A DNA stretch of 46,470 bases from a virus. The DNA is taken from positions 1-46,470 of the IMG/VR virus record IMGVR_UViG_3300030389_004074; one strand, written 5' to 3'. Below the pieces are notes generated by a model. It worked only from the letters and a program-made list of their open reading frames with translations. It was not told the DNA's origin and searched no databases. Numbering within the stretch: the first letter of the stretch is position 1; each line of letters opens with the position of its first letter. Of the stretch, positions 17,388 to 25,929 are shown piece after piece. Both the position numbers and the translations under genes were made by a program.

Positions 17388-18560
17388 ATGGCAAACACAA
17401 AGATACCCGTAGAACTGTCAAGTACGCCTGGAATCGTAGATAACAGCGATGCTACGGCTATCACGATTGACAGTAGTGAACGAGTAGGTATAGGGCTTAC
17501 AAGTCCTGCCTCTCCTTTACACGTAAGAGTAGCAAGTGACGCGAACTTTGAGGTAGAAAATGCAAGTGGCTCAGTAAGACTTGCCGCACTAAATGACGCA
17601 AGATCAGTAAATGTAAATATGGAATTTACCTCTACTCATTTTGGTTTCTTGACAGGAAATTTAGGATTAGGCACAACAACAATAAACTCAGGTACGTTAG
17701 GTACTGCAAATAAATTTCTAGAGGTTGCAGCAGGAACAGCAAATGGCTCAGGAACTATCGTTCTTTCAAGAACAACAAATGGGAATAACAATGAGATAGG
17801 TGGTTTAAGATTTGTTAATTCTGATAATGCAGACGATGACGGTTTAGACTCTGACGGAAAGTTAGTCGCTGCGGTATCTGCAAGGTCAGTAACCTCTGAC
17901 TCAAATGCAGGAGATGACTCAGGTGCAGCTTTACATTTTTATACAAAACCAGAAGCAGGTAACTATGGAGAAAGAATGAAAATTGCTTCTGACGGCTATA
18001 TAAGTATGACAAGGTCGGCAAGTGAATACGGACTACAGCTTAAATCAACAGGAACACGCTCTGGTCTTGTTGTGATGAAGCCAGGCACAGATACAATCAT
18101 GGGCTCGGTATTGTTAATAGGCTCAAATGAATACTTCAGTCTTGGCACTGCTAGTTATTATCATGTCCAATGTTTTCAAAATGGTCGTACTCATATAGTT
18201 GGTGATTACTCTTTTGGTGGAAGCAATGTTTCAGACAGAGATATGAAAGAAAATATTATTGAAGTTGAAGGCACATCTTTAGAAAAAATATTGAAGCTCC
18301 CTATAAAGTCATTCAAATATAAAGAAACAGATACAGAAGCTCACCATATTTCTGGCAATGTAGAAGAAAGAAAACAGAAAACAGGTTTTATTGCGCAAGA
18401 GGTTCAACCGCATCTTCCTGATGTAGTAACTGGAACAGACGGAAAAGGGGATATGGCTTTAGACCCTATGGGCATTACTGCACATTTAGTACGTGCACTC
18501 CAAGAACAACAAACAATAATAGACGACTTAAAGTCTAGGATAGAAACACTAGAGGGATAA
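17388..18560 (+). CDS. Second tail fibre, S74 type
   Basis: 390 residues. The N-terminus (DNSDATAITIDSSERVGIG, residues 18-36) is a module shared with the third fibre gene, followed by a variable Gly/Ser-rich body, and from residue 282 an S74 chaperone domain (SDRDMKEN, then KTGFIAQEVQPHLPDVV, ending in a coiled coil). The S74 domain is expected to cleave itself after trimerisation. It starts two bases after the giant fibre stop with AAAGGA before the ATG. The DNA is AT-richer than the head genes. Confidence 0.88.
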   Translation: MANTKIPVELSSTPGIVDNSDATAITIDSSERVGIGLTSPASPLHVRVASDANFEVENASGSVRLAALNDARSVNVNMEFTSTHFGFLTGNLGLGTTTINSGTLGTANKFLEVAAGTANGSGTIVLSRTTNGNNNEIGGLRFVNSDNADDDGLDSDGKLVAAVSARSVTSDSNAGDDSGAALHFYTKPEAGNYGERMKIASDGYISMTRSASEYGLQLKSTGTRSGLVVMKPGTDTIMGSVLLIGSNEYFSLGTASYYHVQCFQNGRTHIVGDYSFGGSNVSDRDMKENIIEVEGTSLEKILKLPIKSFKYKETDTEAHHISGNVEERKQKTGFIAQEVQPHLPDVVTGTDGKGDMALDPMGITAHLVRALQEQQTIIDDLKSRIETLEG

Positions 18561-18561
18561 T

Positions 18562-19605
18562 ATGGCGCTAACAAAGATCACAAGAGCAATATTAGACACA
18601 GGAATATCAGACAGTTCCAATGCAACCGCAATCACAATAGACAGTAGTGAAAACGTGGGTATCGGCGCCACTAGTCCACAGTCACGTTTAGAGATAGCAC
18701 CGCCAGATAACTCTACCGCTAATAAAATTATTTTTAGCCATTTTCCTGCTAGAGCAGATGCCAATGACGTTATTGCAGGTGGTATTGAATCACAGTTTAG
18801 AACGAGAGATGCCAATGTAAATACAGGTGCATTTATCCGTATTCTTGATGTGAATACTAATTCATCTTTTCCAACCCAGATAAGAGGTGGAGAAATCGTT
18901 TTTGGAACGATAGACGGTGCTACAGGATTTGCAAGTAATCCAGCAGTTGAGAGAGTGAGAATTACAACTGACGGAAAGTTGGGTATTAATACAACTTCTC
19001 CTTCTTATATGCTTACAGTTAAATCTAGTAGTGAAAACCATTTAAGGTTAGAAAATGGTTCTGAATTAGGAGTCTTTGTACTTAATACTGACGGAGATAT
19101 TAAAATTTGGGCTCATGGTGCTGATGAACGCATACAGTTTTTAAATGGCACAGGTTCAGGCACAAGCATAGCTGCTTTTGATTCTCATGGTTTAAAGTTT
19201 GGCTCAGATACCGCAGCAACAAACGCCTTAGATGACTATGAAGAAGGTACTTGGACACCCACAATAGCTAGTGGTGGTACTGTCTCTTCTACATCAGCAC
19301 GTTACACAAAAATAGGTGATACAGTTCGTGCAACCGCAAGACTATCAAATTTTAGTTTTTCTCAAGTAGACGGTACAGCTTTGCAAATTGGTGGATTGCC
19401 TTACAGTATGCACTCAGATTCAAATGTAGGTTTTGCATGGGGAAATACAGGCACACAAGGCAAAGCAGTTTATTTTTGGTCTGGGTCTGGCGGTGGTTCT
19501 AGTATGTATGCTTATTGGAGTGGTAGCGGTTATGATTCTACAACACATAATGAAGTACCCTCTGGTTTTAACTTATTAATAAACCTAGTATATGGACACG
19601 GATAA
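18562..19605 (+). CDS. Third tail fibre, receptor-binding type without S74 domain
   Basis: 347 residues. It begins with MALTKITRAILDTGISD and the shared module AITIDSSENVGIG, then a variable shaft, then NALDDYEEGTWTPTIASGG (near residue 225), a motif that marks the start of a small C-terminal receptor-binding domain in many marine phage fibres. The Gly/Ser/Tyr/Trp-rich tip (FWSGSGGGSSMYAYWSGSG) probably makes host contact. It lies two bases after the second fibre. No S74 domain, so it should fold without self-cleavage. Confidence 0.85.
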   Translation: MALTKITRAILDTGISDSSNATAITIDSSENVGIGATSPQSRLEIAPPDNSTANKIIFSHFPARADANDVIAGGIESQFRTRDANVNTGAFIRILDVNTNSSFPTQIRGGEIVFGTIDGATGFASNPAVERVRITTDGKLGINTTSPSYMLTVKSSSENHLRLENGSELGVFVLNTDGDIKIWAHGADERIQFLNGTGSGTSIAAFDSHGLKFGSDTAATNALDDYEEGTWTPTIASGGTVSSTSARYTKIGDTVRATARLSNFSFSQVDGTALQIGGLPYSMHSDSNVGFAWGNTGTQGKAVYFWSGSGGGSSMYAYWSGSGYDSTTHNEVPSGFNLLINLVYGHG

Positions 19606-19628
19606 AAATTTTTTTAAAGAGGTAAAAA

Positions 19629-19922
19629 ATGGCATTAATAAAAGAAACAGTAATTGATAAGATAGAAGTTCTTGAAAAAGGACAAGTACAGGTCAGGACA
19701 GCAACTGTCATAAAAGAGGGAACAGATGCAAAAGGGTACACTGAGCTTAACCGTACTTTTCATAGGCACGTAGTAGAACCTTGCACTAAAGCAAGTGGTG
19801 ATTGGGAAGATACCGATATATCTGCAGAGGACGCAAAGGTTCAAGCTATCTGCAATGCAGTATGGACAGACCAAGTCAAAACAGACTACAAGGCAATGAT
19901 TGATTCAAACCCAACGCCTTGA
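19629..19922 (+). CDS. Small protein after the fibres, possible fibre chaperone
   Basis: 97 residues, soluble, beginning MALIKETVIDKIEVLEKGQ and ending with an AVWTDQVKTDYK helix. Small proteins of this appearance often follow marine phage fibre genes and may help fibre assembly, but I cannot name a family. AAAGAGG precedes the ATG. It closes the AT-rich fibre cassette. Confidence 0.7.
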   Translation: MALIKETVIDKIEVLEKGQVQVRTATVIKEGTDAKGYTELNRTFHRHVVEPCTKASGDWEDTDISAEDAKVQAICNAVWTDQVKTDYKAMIDSNPTP

Positions 19923-19960
19923 TATGATGAAAGCATAAACTTTAGACAAAGAGGAAAGAT

Positions 19961-20248
19961 ATGGCAGAAGCTAACACTGATGAAAGAACTCTCGTCATAA
20001 AGGACGAAGAGGAAAAAGAAACTGTTTACAAGGTTTCGGAAATGACGGAAGAAGCACAGGTTCTTTACGCTAAACTGGAACTGATAGGCAAGGACTCGCA
20101 AACAGTTAAGGCAAATGCAGAGTTCAAGCTAGAACAGAACGACATATTGCAGAAGCACTACCTAGAGGCACTGAAACCTCTACTATCTTCAGATGAAGAA
20201 AAAACTGAGGAAGTAGAGAGTGACAAGCCGAAAAAGAAAAATAACTGA
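19961..20248 (+). CDS. Hypothetical acidic/lysine-rich small protein (95 aa)
   Basis: Unrecognised. It is mainly helical and charged, with VSEMTEEAQVLYAKLELIGK in the middle and a Lys-rich end (DKPKKKNN). The SEMTEEAQ-type segment recalls a short phage/bacterial family (DUF6447-like) only faintly. AGAGGAAAG provides the ribosome binding site. It overlaps the following gene by 29 bases. Confidence 0.65.
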   Translation: MAEANTDERTLVIKDEEEKETVYKVSEMTEEAQVLYAKLELIGKDSQTVKANAEFKLEQNDILQKHYLEALKPLLSSDEEKTEEVESDKPKKKNN

Positions 20249-20426
20249 TCTAGGAAAAGACACAGCACATTCGCTAGAGCTGCACGAGGAAATCTGCGCC
20301 TTCCGATACGAGAACATAGAGAAAAGACTAGACTCCGGGAGCAAGAGGTTCGCCCGGGTTGAGGGCATGATAATAGGCATATACGTGCTCATCATAGGAA
20401 CCCAAGTAATATCACAGGTGATCTAA
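20220..20426 (+). CDS. Small membrane protein, holin candidate (68 aa)
   Basis: Residues 1-47 are charged and helical (EICAFRYENIEKRLDSGSKR); residues 48-68 form one hydrophobic segment (GMIIGIYVLIIGTQVISQVI) ending at the C-terminus. Similar short proteins with a KRLDSGSKRF motif before a terminal membrane helix occur in marine phages. It may be a holin-type or tail-anchored protein; distance from the lysozyme argues against certainty. Its stop overlaps the next start. Confidence 0.65.
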   Translation: MTSRKRKITDLGKDTAHSLELHEEICAFRYENIEKRLDSGSKRFARVEGMIIGIYVLIIGTQVISQVI

Positions 20427-21079
20427 TGGCAGGAATAACCGTAGCTACCGAACCGAACCAAGAGCCTCTATCTCTGCAAGAGGTCAAGGACTACCTAAGG
20501 GTAGAGAACAACTCCGACGAGAGAGTCCTGCAGTCCATGATTGAAACCGCTAGGAGATTCGCCGAGGAGCATCTAGGAAGGTCTCTAATGCAGCAGACCA
20601 TACACCAGTTTATAGACGGCTACGACGAAATGGAAGACCCCCTCTTTGAGGGTTTCAGGAAGGGACCGTTCCTGACTTACTACAAGAACTACATAACGCT
20701 CGCTAGACCCCCGGTTCAGTCCGTAACGTCAGTCAGCACGTTCAACGACTCGGACACAGAGACTACATTCGCGGCGAGCAAGTACTACCTAGACAACGTC
20801 CGGGAGCCAGCAAGAATCGTCCTGAGAAACGGTGAGACCTTCCCAACGAGCCTTAGGGTAGCAAACGCAATCAAGATAGTGTACGTATCCGGTTATTCAT
20901 CTCCATTCTCTATACCGGAACCAATACGTCTAGGAATGCTGCAGCACATAGCACATCTCTACGAACACCGCGGAGACATGTACAGCGCTGCTGCTTACCC
21001 CCCTTCATTACACAAACTATATTCCCCCTATGTCGTGATGAAGGGACTGTCTTCCTCAACCCTGCTCTCTATCGGCTAA
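20426..21079 (+). CDS. Head-tail connector, HK97 gp6-like
   Basis: The N-terminus LSLQEVKDYLRVENNSDERVLQS, followed by an Ala/Arg-rich helix (IETARRFAEEHLGRSL), is the hallmark of gp6-type adaptor proteins, which form a ring under the portal. Strands follow (PVQSVTSVSTF) and a helical end (GMLQHIAHLYEHRGDM). 217 residues is in range. It is coupled to its neighbours by start/stop overlaps on both sides and begins the connector-tail run. Confidence 0.88.
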   Translation: MAGITVATEPNQEPLSLQEVKDYLRVENNSDERVLQSMIETARRFAEEHLGRSLMQQTIHQFIDGYDEMEDPLFEGFRKGPFLTYYKNYITLARPPVQSVTSVSTFNDSDTETTFAASKYYLDNVREPARIVLRNGETFPTSLRVANAIKIVYVSGYSSPFSIPEPIRLGMLQHIAHLYEHRGDMYSAAAYPPSLHKLYSPYVVMKGLSSSTLLSIG

Positions 21080-21402
21080 TGAGTATAGGAATGTTGAGGC
21101 ACCAAGTGTCCTTACAGAAGCCCACTAACACCACTGATGCCGGAGGCGGGGCAGCAAAGTCTTATACGACCTTGGCTACGCTCTGGGCTAACATAAAGCC
21201 GGTGAGCGGTTCCGAGAAGTACAGGCAAGGTCAGGTTCAGGAGACCGCGACTCATCAGGTAACAATAAGGTTCAGGAGCGATATAGGCACTAACTACAGA
21301 ATCGTTTACGACGACAGGAACTTCAACATAAAGCACATACGGAACGTGGACGAGCGCGACAGGTATCTTCTTCTAATCTGCAACGAGGGCGAGGCGACAT
21401 GA
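21079..21402 (+). CDS. Head-tail joining (stopper) protein
   Basis: 107 residues matching the SPP1 gp16 / phage head-tail joining family: IGMLRHQVSLQKP at the start, then TTLATLWANIKPVSGSE, HQVTIRFRSDI and the IKHIRNVDERDRYLLLICNE end. It seals the capsid exit after packaging. TAATG couples it to the adaptor gene. Confidence 0.9.
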   Translation: MSIGMLRHQVSLQKPTNTTDAGGGAAKSYTTLATLWANIKPVSGSEKYRQGQVQETATHQVTIRFRSDIGTNYRIVYDDRNFNIKHIRNVDERDRYLLLICNEGEAT

Positions 21403-21842
21403 ACATCAAGTTCTCATTGAAGAATCTCAAGAGCTTCAACAAGAGGCTTGAGAAGCGGCTCAAGAGAGACGCCATGACCCAGATCAAGAGAAACGTAACG
21501 AGAGGAGTCATGTTGGTAAGAAACACCGCCGTAGAGGAGATTCAGAGAGGCACTAAGACCGGAGAGACATACGAACTCTACAGTCCTAGGCGAACCCACA
21601 CGTCCTCCGCTCCCGGAGAGTTCCCAGCTACAGACACCGGGTTTCTCGTTAGTCAGATATCAACCGACGTGCACACGAAGGGAAATTCTGTCGTGGGCCA
21701 GATAATTAGTTCTGCCCCTTACTCAAAACACCTTGAATTCGGCACTACTAAGATGTCGGCTAGACCCTTCATGCAGCCGAGCCTTGAGAAGAACAAGAGA
21801 AAGATAAGAGAGATATTCAGGAAGGGAGGCTACGTAGATTGA
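21399..21842 (+). CDS. Tail completion protein, HK97 gp10-like
   Basis: 147 residues. A basic N-terminal helix is followed by RRTHTSSAPGEFPATDTG, YSKHLEFGTTKMSARPFM and PSLEKNKRKI, the standard signature of the gp10-type family that lies between stopper and tail terminator. It starts at an ATGA overlap with the preceding gene. Confidence 0.9.
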   Translation: MNIKFSLKNLKSFNKRLEKRLKRDAMTQIKRNVTRGVMLVRNTAVEEIQRGTKTGETYELYSPRRTHTSSAPGEFPATDTGFLVSQISTDVHTKGNSVVGQIISSAPYSKHLEFGTTKMSARPFMQPSLEKNKRKIREIFRKGGYVD

Positions 21843-22249
21843 GCACAGGTCAGTTCGCGCTTCAAAGCGCCATATACACAAAACTAAACAGCGACAGTAA
21901 CCTGACCTCTACTCTGGGCGCCGCAGTCTACGACGAGGTTATAGAGGGGAGCTCGTATCCCTTCGTCCAGATAGGAGAGGATACTGTAAGCGAGTTCGGA
22001 ACCGTAGACCTAGACGGAGGGGAGTTCACGCTGAATATTCACGTCTGGTCGCAGTACACGGGCGCAAAAGAATGCAAGAATATAATTGACCGAATTCACG
22101 ATTTACTTCACAATACGAGCATAAGCGTATCGGGCTTCAATCTGGTAAATATTAGGTTTGAGTTCAGTGATATACTTAGGGACCCAGACGGGATTACCAG
22201 ACACGGTGTCATGCGATTTCGTGCAATAATTTTAGGAACTTCATCATAG
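21839..22249 (+). CDS. Tail terminator protein (DUF3168-like)
   Basis: 136 residues matching DUF3168: FALQSAIYTKLNSDSN, AVYDEVIEGSSYPFVQIGED, FTLNIHVWSQYTG and an IRFEFSDILRDPDG end. It caps the growing tail tube. The start appears to be TTG overlapping the previous TGA; no ATG fits the conserved N-terminus. Confidence 0.85.
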   Translation: MSTGQFALQSAIYTKLNSDSNLTSTLGAAVYDEVIEGSSYPFVQIGEDTVSEFGTVDLDGGEFTLNIHVWSQYTGAKECKNIIDRIHDLLHNTSISVSGFNLVNIRFEFSDILRDPDGITRHGVMRFRAIILGTSS

Positions 22250-22259
22250 GAGAAAAATT

Positions 22260-22664
22260 ATGGCAGCACAGAAAGGTTCAGCAGTACTCATCAAGGCGAC
22301 TGTGAGCGGTAGCAAGGTCACGGTAGGTGGTCTGCGATCTTCATCTATAACCTTGAACGACGAAATGGTGGATATAACCAACAAGGACTCTTCAAACAAA
22401 CGAACTCTCTTACCGCAGGGTGGAATTCAATCACTAACTATCAGCGGTTCTGGCGTATTCACGGACAGCACTTCGGAACAGCAACTTAGAACTTCGGTTG
22501 GTGAATCGGTGTTCAACACTTACGATTTCGTTATCCCGGACCTCGGAACTTACACAGGCAGTTTTCAGGTAACTTCCCTAGAGTTCGCGGGCGAGTACAA
22601 CGGAGAAGCCACATACTCAGTCACTCTAGAGTCAAGCGGTGCGGTAACATTCTCAGCGGCATAA
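22260..22664 (+). CDS. Major tail (tube) protein
   Basis: 134 residues of the TP901-1 / GTA gp9 tail-tube family: KGSAVLIKATVSGSKVTVGG, then TNKDSSNKRTLLPQGG and the strand-rich end EYNGEATYSVTLESSGAV. It polymerises around the tape measure to form the tail tube. A clear AGGAG stands six to seven bases before the ATG, in line with high expression. Confidence 0.9.
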   Translation: MAAQKGSAVLIKATVSGSKVTVGGLRSSSITLNDEMVDITNKDSSNKRTLLPQGGIQSLTISGSGVFTDSTSEQQLRTSVGESVFNTYDFVIPDLGTYTGSFQVTSLEFAGEYNGEATYSVTLESSGAVTFSAA

Positions 22665-22665
22665 G

Positions 22666-22902
22666 ATGAAGACCGTTGAAATAAAGAAAGGCAAAGACAC
22701 AATTCTAGGAACGCTCCACAAGGGCGTTCTGTCGGTGCCTAACGTACTGGGAAAGGAGCTCTCTGAAATCTCCTTTGACGGGAAGACACACGGCGTCTCA
22801 GAAGCCAGAATAGATGAGCGAGACGATATTTTGTATCTAACATTAGAGCTTCCAAAGGGAAGTTCAGGAGCAAAGTCAAATGACGAATCCTCTAAGGGGT
22901 GA
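22666..22902 (+). CDS. Hypothetical small tail-region protein (78 aa)
   Basis: Unrecognised. It starts one base after the tube gene and shares 23 bases with the next. The predicted structure is a small beta protein with a Ser/Gly/Lys-rich disordered end. It might be a tube-associated or assembly factor; only position supports this. Confidence 0.65.
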   Translation: MKTVEIKKGKDTILGTLHKGVLSVPNVLGKELSEISFDGKTHGVSEARIDERDDILYLTLELPKGSSGAKSNDESSKG

Positions 22903-23230
22903 GGTCAAGGTAGAGCTCGGAAGCGAGACTTACAAAGCTAGGCTCAACATAGACGCGCTAGTTCGTATAGAGACCGAACTAAACCAAGGCATACTCATGC
23001 TAGCAAGCCGTATTTCCCGGGCAGACGTAAGAATATCGGAACTAATAGTCATACTAAAGTCTGCTCTAAGGGGCGGAGGAAACGACCTTACGGACAAGGA
23101 CATAGGAAGAATAATAACAGATATAGGAATTGTAAAGGCAAGCACAGAAGTTGCTAAGCTTCTAGCCACGACTCTCAGCGACCCGGAGGAAAAAGAGGAG
23201 CGCGAGGGAAAGCTAGAAGAAGTGAATTAG
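22880..23230 (+). CDS. Tail assembly chaperone, GTA gp10-like (zero frame)
   Basis: The opening PLRGEVKVELGSETYKARL followed by NIDALVRIETELNQGI is the signature of the GTA gp10 family, which lies between tube protein and tape measure and has the role of lambda gpG. A G GGA AAG heptamer at 23206-23212, in phase with this frame, lies 15 bases before the TAG stop. Slipping by -1 there would join residues 1-111 to the downstream frame, giving a protein of 181 residues. The short form is 116 residues. Confidence 0.9.
   Translation: MTNPLRGEVKVELGSETYKARLNIDALVRIETELNQGILMLASRISRADVRISELIVILKSALRGGGNDLTDKDIGRIITDIGIVKASTEVAKLLATTLSDPEEKEEREGKLEEVN
23206..23212 (+). promoter_or_regulatory. Probable -1 ribosomal frameshift site (lambda-type GGGAAAG)
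   Basis: The heptamer GGGAAAG reads G GGA AAG in the frame of the upstream chaperone gene, the same heptamer and phase as in lambda G-T. The -1 frame is open across it and continues to 23424. A six-pair hairpin AGCCGA-AAAGA-TCGGCT (23229-23245) begins 16 bases downstream and might stimulate slippage. Confidence 0.75.
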
Positions 23231-23424
23231 CCGAAAAGATCGGCTGGTTAGATTATATGCAGGTATGCATAGGCACGATGCAGATGAGACCCGAAGACTT
23301 TTGGGAGCTCTCGCCGGTGGAAATGTACAGCGCTATTAAAGGATTCAGAAGATTCCACGCCTCCGAGCCAGATACCATGTCTAGGGACGAGCTAACGGAA
23401 CTTATGGAGTTGTATCCCGACTAA
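23212..23424 (+). CDS. Tail assembly chaperone extension (TAC/DUF2376-like), -1 frame
   Basis: This frame encodes about 70 residues with IGWLDYMQVCIGTM and RPEDFWELSPVEMYSAI, a match by eye to the tail assembly chaperone family once called DUF2376 (GTA gp10.1-like). The only internal ATG near the front is 23257, but conserved-looking residues (GWLDY) lie before it, which favours production by frameshift from the gp10-like gene. A separate 55-residue product from 23257 is the alternative. Its TAA overlaps the tape measure ATG. Confidence 0.75.
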   Translation, partial: ARRSELAEKIGWLDYMQVCIGTMQMRPEDFWELSPVEMYSAIKGFRRFHASEPDTMSRDELTELMELYPD

Positions 23425-25070
23425 TGGCAAAGACAGTAGACCAGTTAATAGTAGAGATTAAGGCGGACACCAAAGACCTGCAAGCGCAGCTCAGGAAAGT
23501 GGAAGGCAGAATAGCGGGCGCAGGCAAGACCGGTGGAACAGCATTCGTGCCCATGATTGGAAGCCTAAGAAGAATACTCCCTCTTCTAGGTGGGGTCGCA
23601 GCCGGTCTCGGCTCTATAGCAGCGATACAGGGAATAGCCCGGGTAGGTTCGGAGTTTGAGGACATGCGGGACTCCCTTAACCAAGTATTCGGTAGCGTGA
23701 ACAGAGGGAACGCGGCCTTCAACAACATTCTTACCTTCGCCCAGACGACACCTTTCCAGATAGAGGACGTAACTAGGGCGTTCATATCCCTAAAGGGAGC
23801 GGGCATAGAGCCGAATATGGGTATGCTGCAGACCTTCGCGGATACAGCTTCTACGTCAATAGACCAGCTAGGCGCTTTCAACGCTATGGTAAGGCTTGTG
23901 CAAAGATCGGCAGCAGGTGGCCTTGGGCTAGAGGAGATAAACCAGCTAGACGACAGAGGAATACCCGCAACGAAGATATTAACCGACGCCTTAGGCGTAA
24001 CAAGGCTAGAACTTAGCAAGTTTGGTCAGACAGCAGAAGGCGCCGCAGAAATGGTTCAGATGCTCATAGACGGAATGCAGGAGCAGTTCGGTGGAGCCAT
24101 GATAAACAAAATGGACAACCTCTCCACAAAGACTTCAAACATGACGATTGCGTTCAAGGAACTGCAGAACGCGGTCTTTGAAGGTGGTCTAGGCACGTTT
24201 CTAGGCGATCTAGCCGACAAGCTAGGAGCTCTGGCCTCAAATGCCGCACGTACCGTAAGGGCGATTACCGGAAACGCAACAGCCTTTGACGTTACCGGGA
24301 CAATGGACCCGTCTGAGCAGCTTGACAGGCTCGCGAAGCTTACTGAGGACACGCAGAAAAGAATAGAGGACAGAATAGCTACCGGAAAGGTTAGAGGGGG
24401 CGGTTCGCGGAATCAGCAAAGAGACAGGGAACTACTCGCAGACCTAGAGTTTATGACTATTGACGCAGAAGAATCTCTTTTCAGCGAGGCTATGCGAGAA
24501 AACATGAACAAGTCAACGGAAGAAACTACAAAGCTAACGGGCGCCATGAAAGAACTTGATAACGTAATGCAGGAAGGCGCACAGACCCTAGCAAGGGAGT
24601 TCACCGACGCGCTTCTAGACGGAGAGAGCGTACTAGACAGTTTTAGGAACTTCACTAAAGGAGTTATATCCGACATTCTCGCAACCTTTCTTAGACTGGC
24701 TGTGATAGAGCCGATGCTTAAAAGCCTCTTCGGAGGTTTCGGTTTCAGCACTACCGCAATTCCTGCAGGGGCGGGAGGAGGACTAGCAACGCACGGAAGA
24801 CCCATGTTAGTCGGCGAGAGAGGACCGGAGTTATTTGTCCCGCATTCTCCCGGAAGCATAGTGAATGCTGCGGACACAAGGTCTACTATGAACAGCGGAG
24901 GGGTTACAGTGAACCAGAATATAAGCTTCTCCACCGGGGTCGTACCTACAATAAGAGCCGAAGTAACGAAAATGCTCCCCCAGATAGCAGACGTATCCAA
25001 AGCAGCAGTACTAGACGCAACACTCCGCGGAGGCTCGTTCGCTAGAGGAGTGAGGGGTAGAAATGGCTAA
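23424..25070 (+). CDS. Tape measure protein
   Basis: 548 residues. The N-terminal segment VDQLIVEIKADTKDLQAQL with a following helix, a hydrophobic stretch (about residues 44-75), long helices, and the C-terminal GRPMLVGERGPELFVP motif are typical of lambda H / GTA gp11 tape measures. It sets tail length and is ejected with DNA. At about 0.15 nm per residue the tail would be near 80 nm, short for a siphovirus; this figure is an inference. Confidence 0.92.
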   Translation: MAKTVDQLIVEIKADTKDLQAQLRKVEGRIAGAGKTGGTAFVPMIGSLRRILPLLGGVAAGLGSIAAIQGIARVGSEFEDMRDSLNQVFGSVNRGNAAFNNILTFAQTTPFQIEDVTRAFISLKGAGIEPNMGMLQTFADTASTSIDQLGAFNAMVRLVQRSAAGGLGLEEINQLDDRGIPATKILTDALGVTRLELSKFGQTAEGAAEMVQMLIDGMQEQFGGAMINKMDNLSTKTSNMTIAFKELQNAVFEGGLGTFLGDLADKLGALASNAARTVRAITGNATAFDVTGTMDPSEQLDRLAKLTEDTQKRIEDRIATGKVRGGGSRNQQRDRELLADLEFMTIDAEESLFSEAMRENMNKSTEETTKLTGAMKELDNVMQEGAQTLAREFTDALLDGESVLDSFRNFTKGVISDILATFLRLAVIEPMLKSLFGGFGFSTTAIPAGAGGGLATHGRPMLVGERGPELFVPHSPGSIVNAADTRSTMNSGGVTVNQNISFSTGVVPTIRAEVTKMLPQIADVSKAAVLDATLRGGSFARGVRGRNG

Positions 25071-25929
25071 AGAAATCTCTATGCCTACCACTCCCAACTT
25101 CTTATCTAGTGAGTTTTCATTGGTAAGGACAATCGGAAACACAGTCAGCCCATTTACAGGTCAGCAGAAGACTCAGGAATTTGACAACGTCTTTTGGCAG
25201 GCTCAGGTTACTTTGCCGCCCATGAACAGGACGACAGCGGTCAACTGGCAATCCTTTCTCTCTAGACTTAAAGGTACAAGCAACGTCTTCCAATTCGCCG
25301 ACCCCGACGCGCTTACTAACTCCGGAACCTATGACGCCTCCGATCTAAAGGCAAACGCAAGAATAAGCGACACCAGCACAACACTGACATTTAGCGGAAG
25401 CACGATTACATCTAGCGACTCTGCCTTCACAAACGCTAGGGTAGGGGACTACTTCGTCGTGACAGGCGCGAATAACGAGGCTAACAACGGCACGCATAAG
25501 ATAACTACGAAGACTAGCGCCACTGTAGTGGTCGTAGACAGCCTTCTGACAGCCGAAAGCAGTACGAGTGGCTGTAAGGTCCAGCAGAACATAAAAGGGG
25601 CACAAGGGCTTTCTCTGCAGGCGACTAGCAACTCAGCGCAAGGCTCTATCGCCGTAGGTGACTATCTCGGGGTACTTTCTGGGACACTGACGACTAACCA
25701 GCCCGTACAGTTGGTTTTAGTAACTGAGGTAGCGACGGAAACATCTGGGTCGCCTAACGAATACGCGGTAGGCATAGAGCCGAAACTCAGGGCAAACCTC
25801 GCAGACAACACTCTCGTTAAGTTCTCCAGTCCGAAAGGACTGTTTAGACTGCAGTCAAACGAAGTGTCTTGGTCCGCAGATCGTAACAGCATTTACAGAA
25901 TCTCCTTCTCTTGCATGGAGGCTCTCTAG
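25063..25929 (+). CDS. Distal tail protein, GTA gp12-like
   Basis: 288 residues beginning at an eight-base overlap with the tape measure. The early part (FWQAQVTLPPMNRTTAVNW, then FLSRLKGTSNVFQFADPD) matches the distal-tail proteins following tape measures in GTA-like phages. A Thr/Ser-rich insert sits in the middle (about residues 100-170), and the end (SWSADRNSIYRISFSCMEAL) is a strand-rich closing segment. It should form the ring at the tail tip. Confidence 0.75.
   Translation: MAKEISMPTTPNFLSSEFSLVRTIGNTVSPFTGQQKTQEFDNVFWQAQVTLPPMNRTTAVNWQSFLSRLKGTSNVFQFADPDALTNSGTYDASDLKANARISDTSTTLTFSGSTITSSDSAFTNARVGDYFVVTGANNEANNGTHKITTKTSATVVVVDSLLTAESSTSGCKVQQNIKGAQGLSLQATSNSAQGSIAVGDYLGVLSGTLTTNQPVQLVLVTEVATETSGSPNEYAVGIEPKLRANLADNTLVKFSSPKGLFRLQSNEVSWSADRNSIYRISFSCMEAL

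Noticed and set aside
23257-23424. Independent start of the second tail chaperone at ATG 23257 as the main form
   Set aside because: Kept only as an alternative: no clear ribosome binding site, and conserved-looking residues lie upstream in the same frame after a slippery heptamer.
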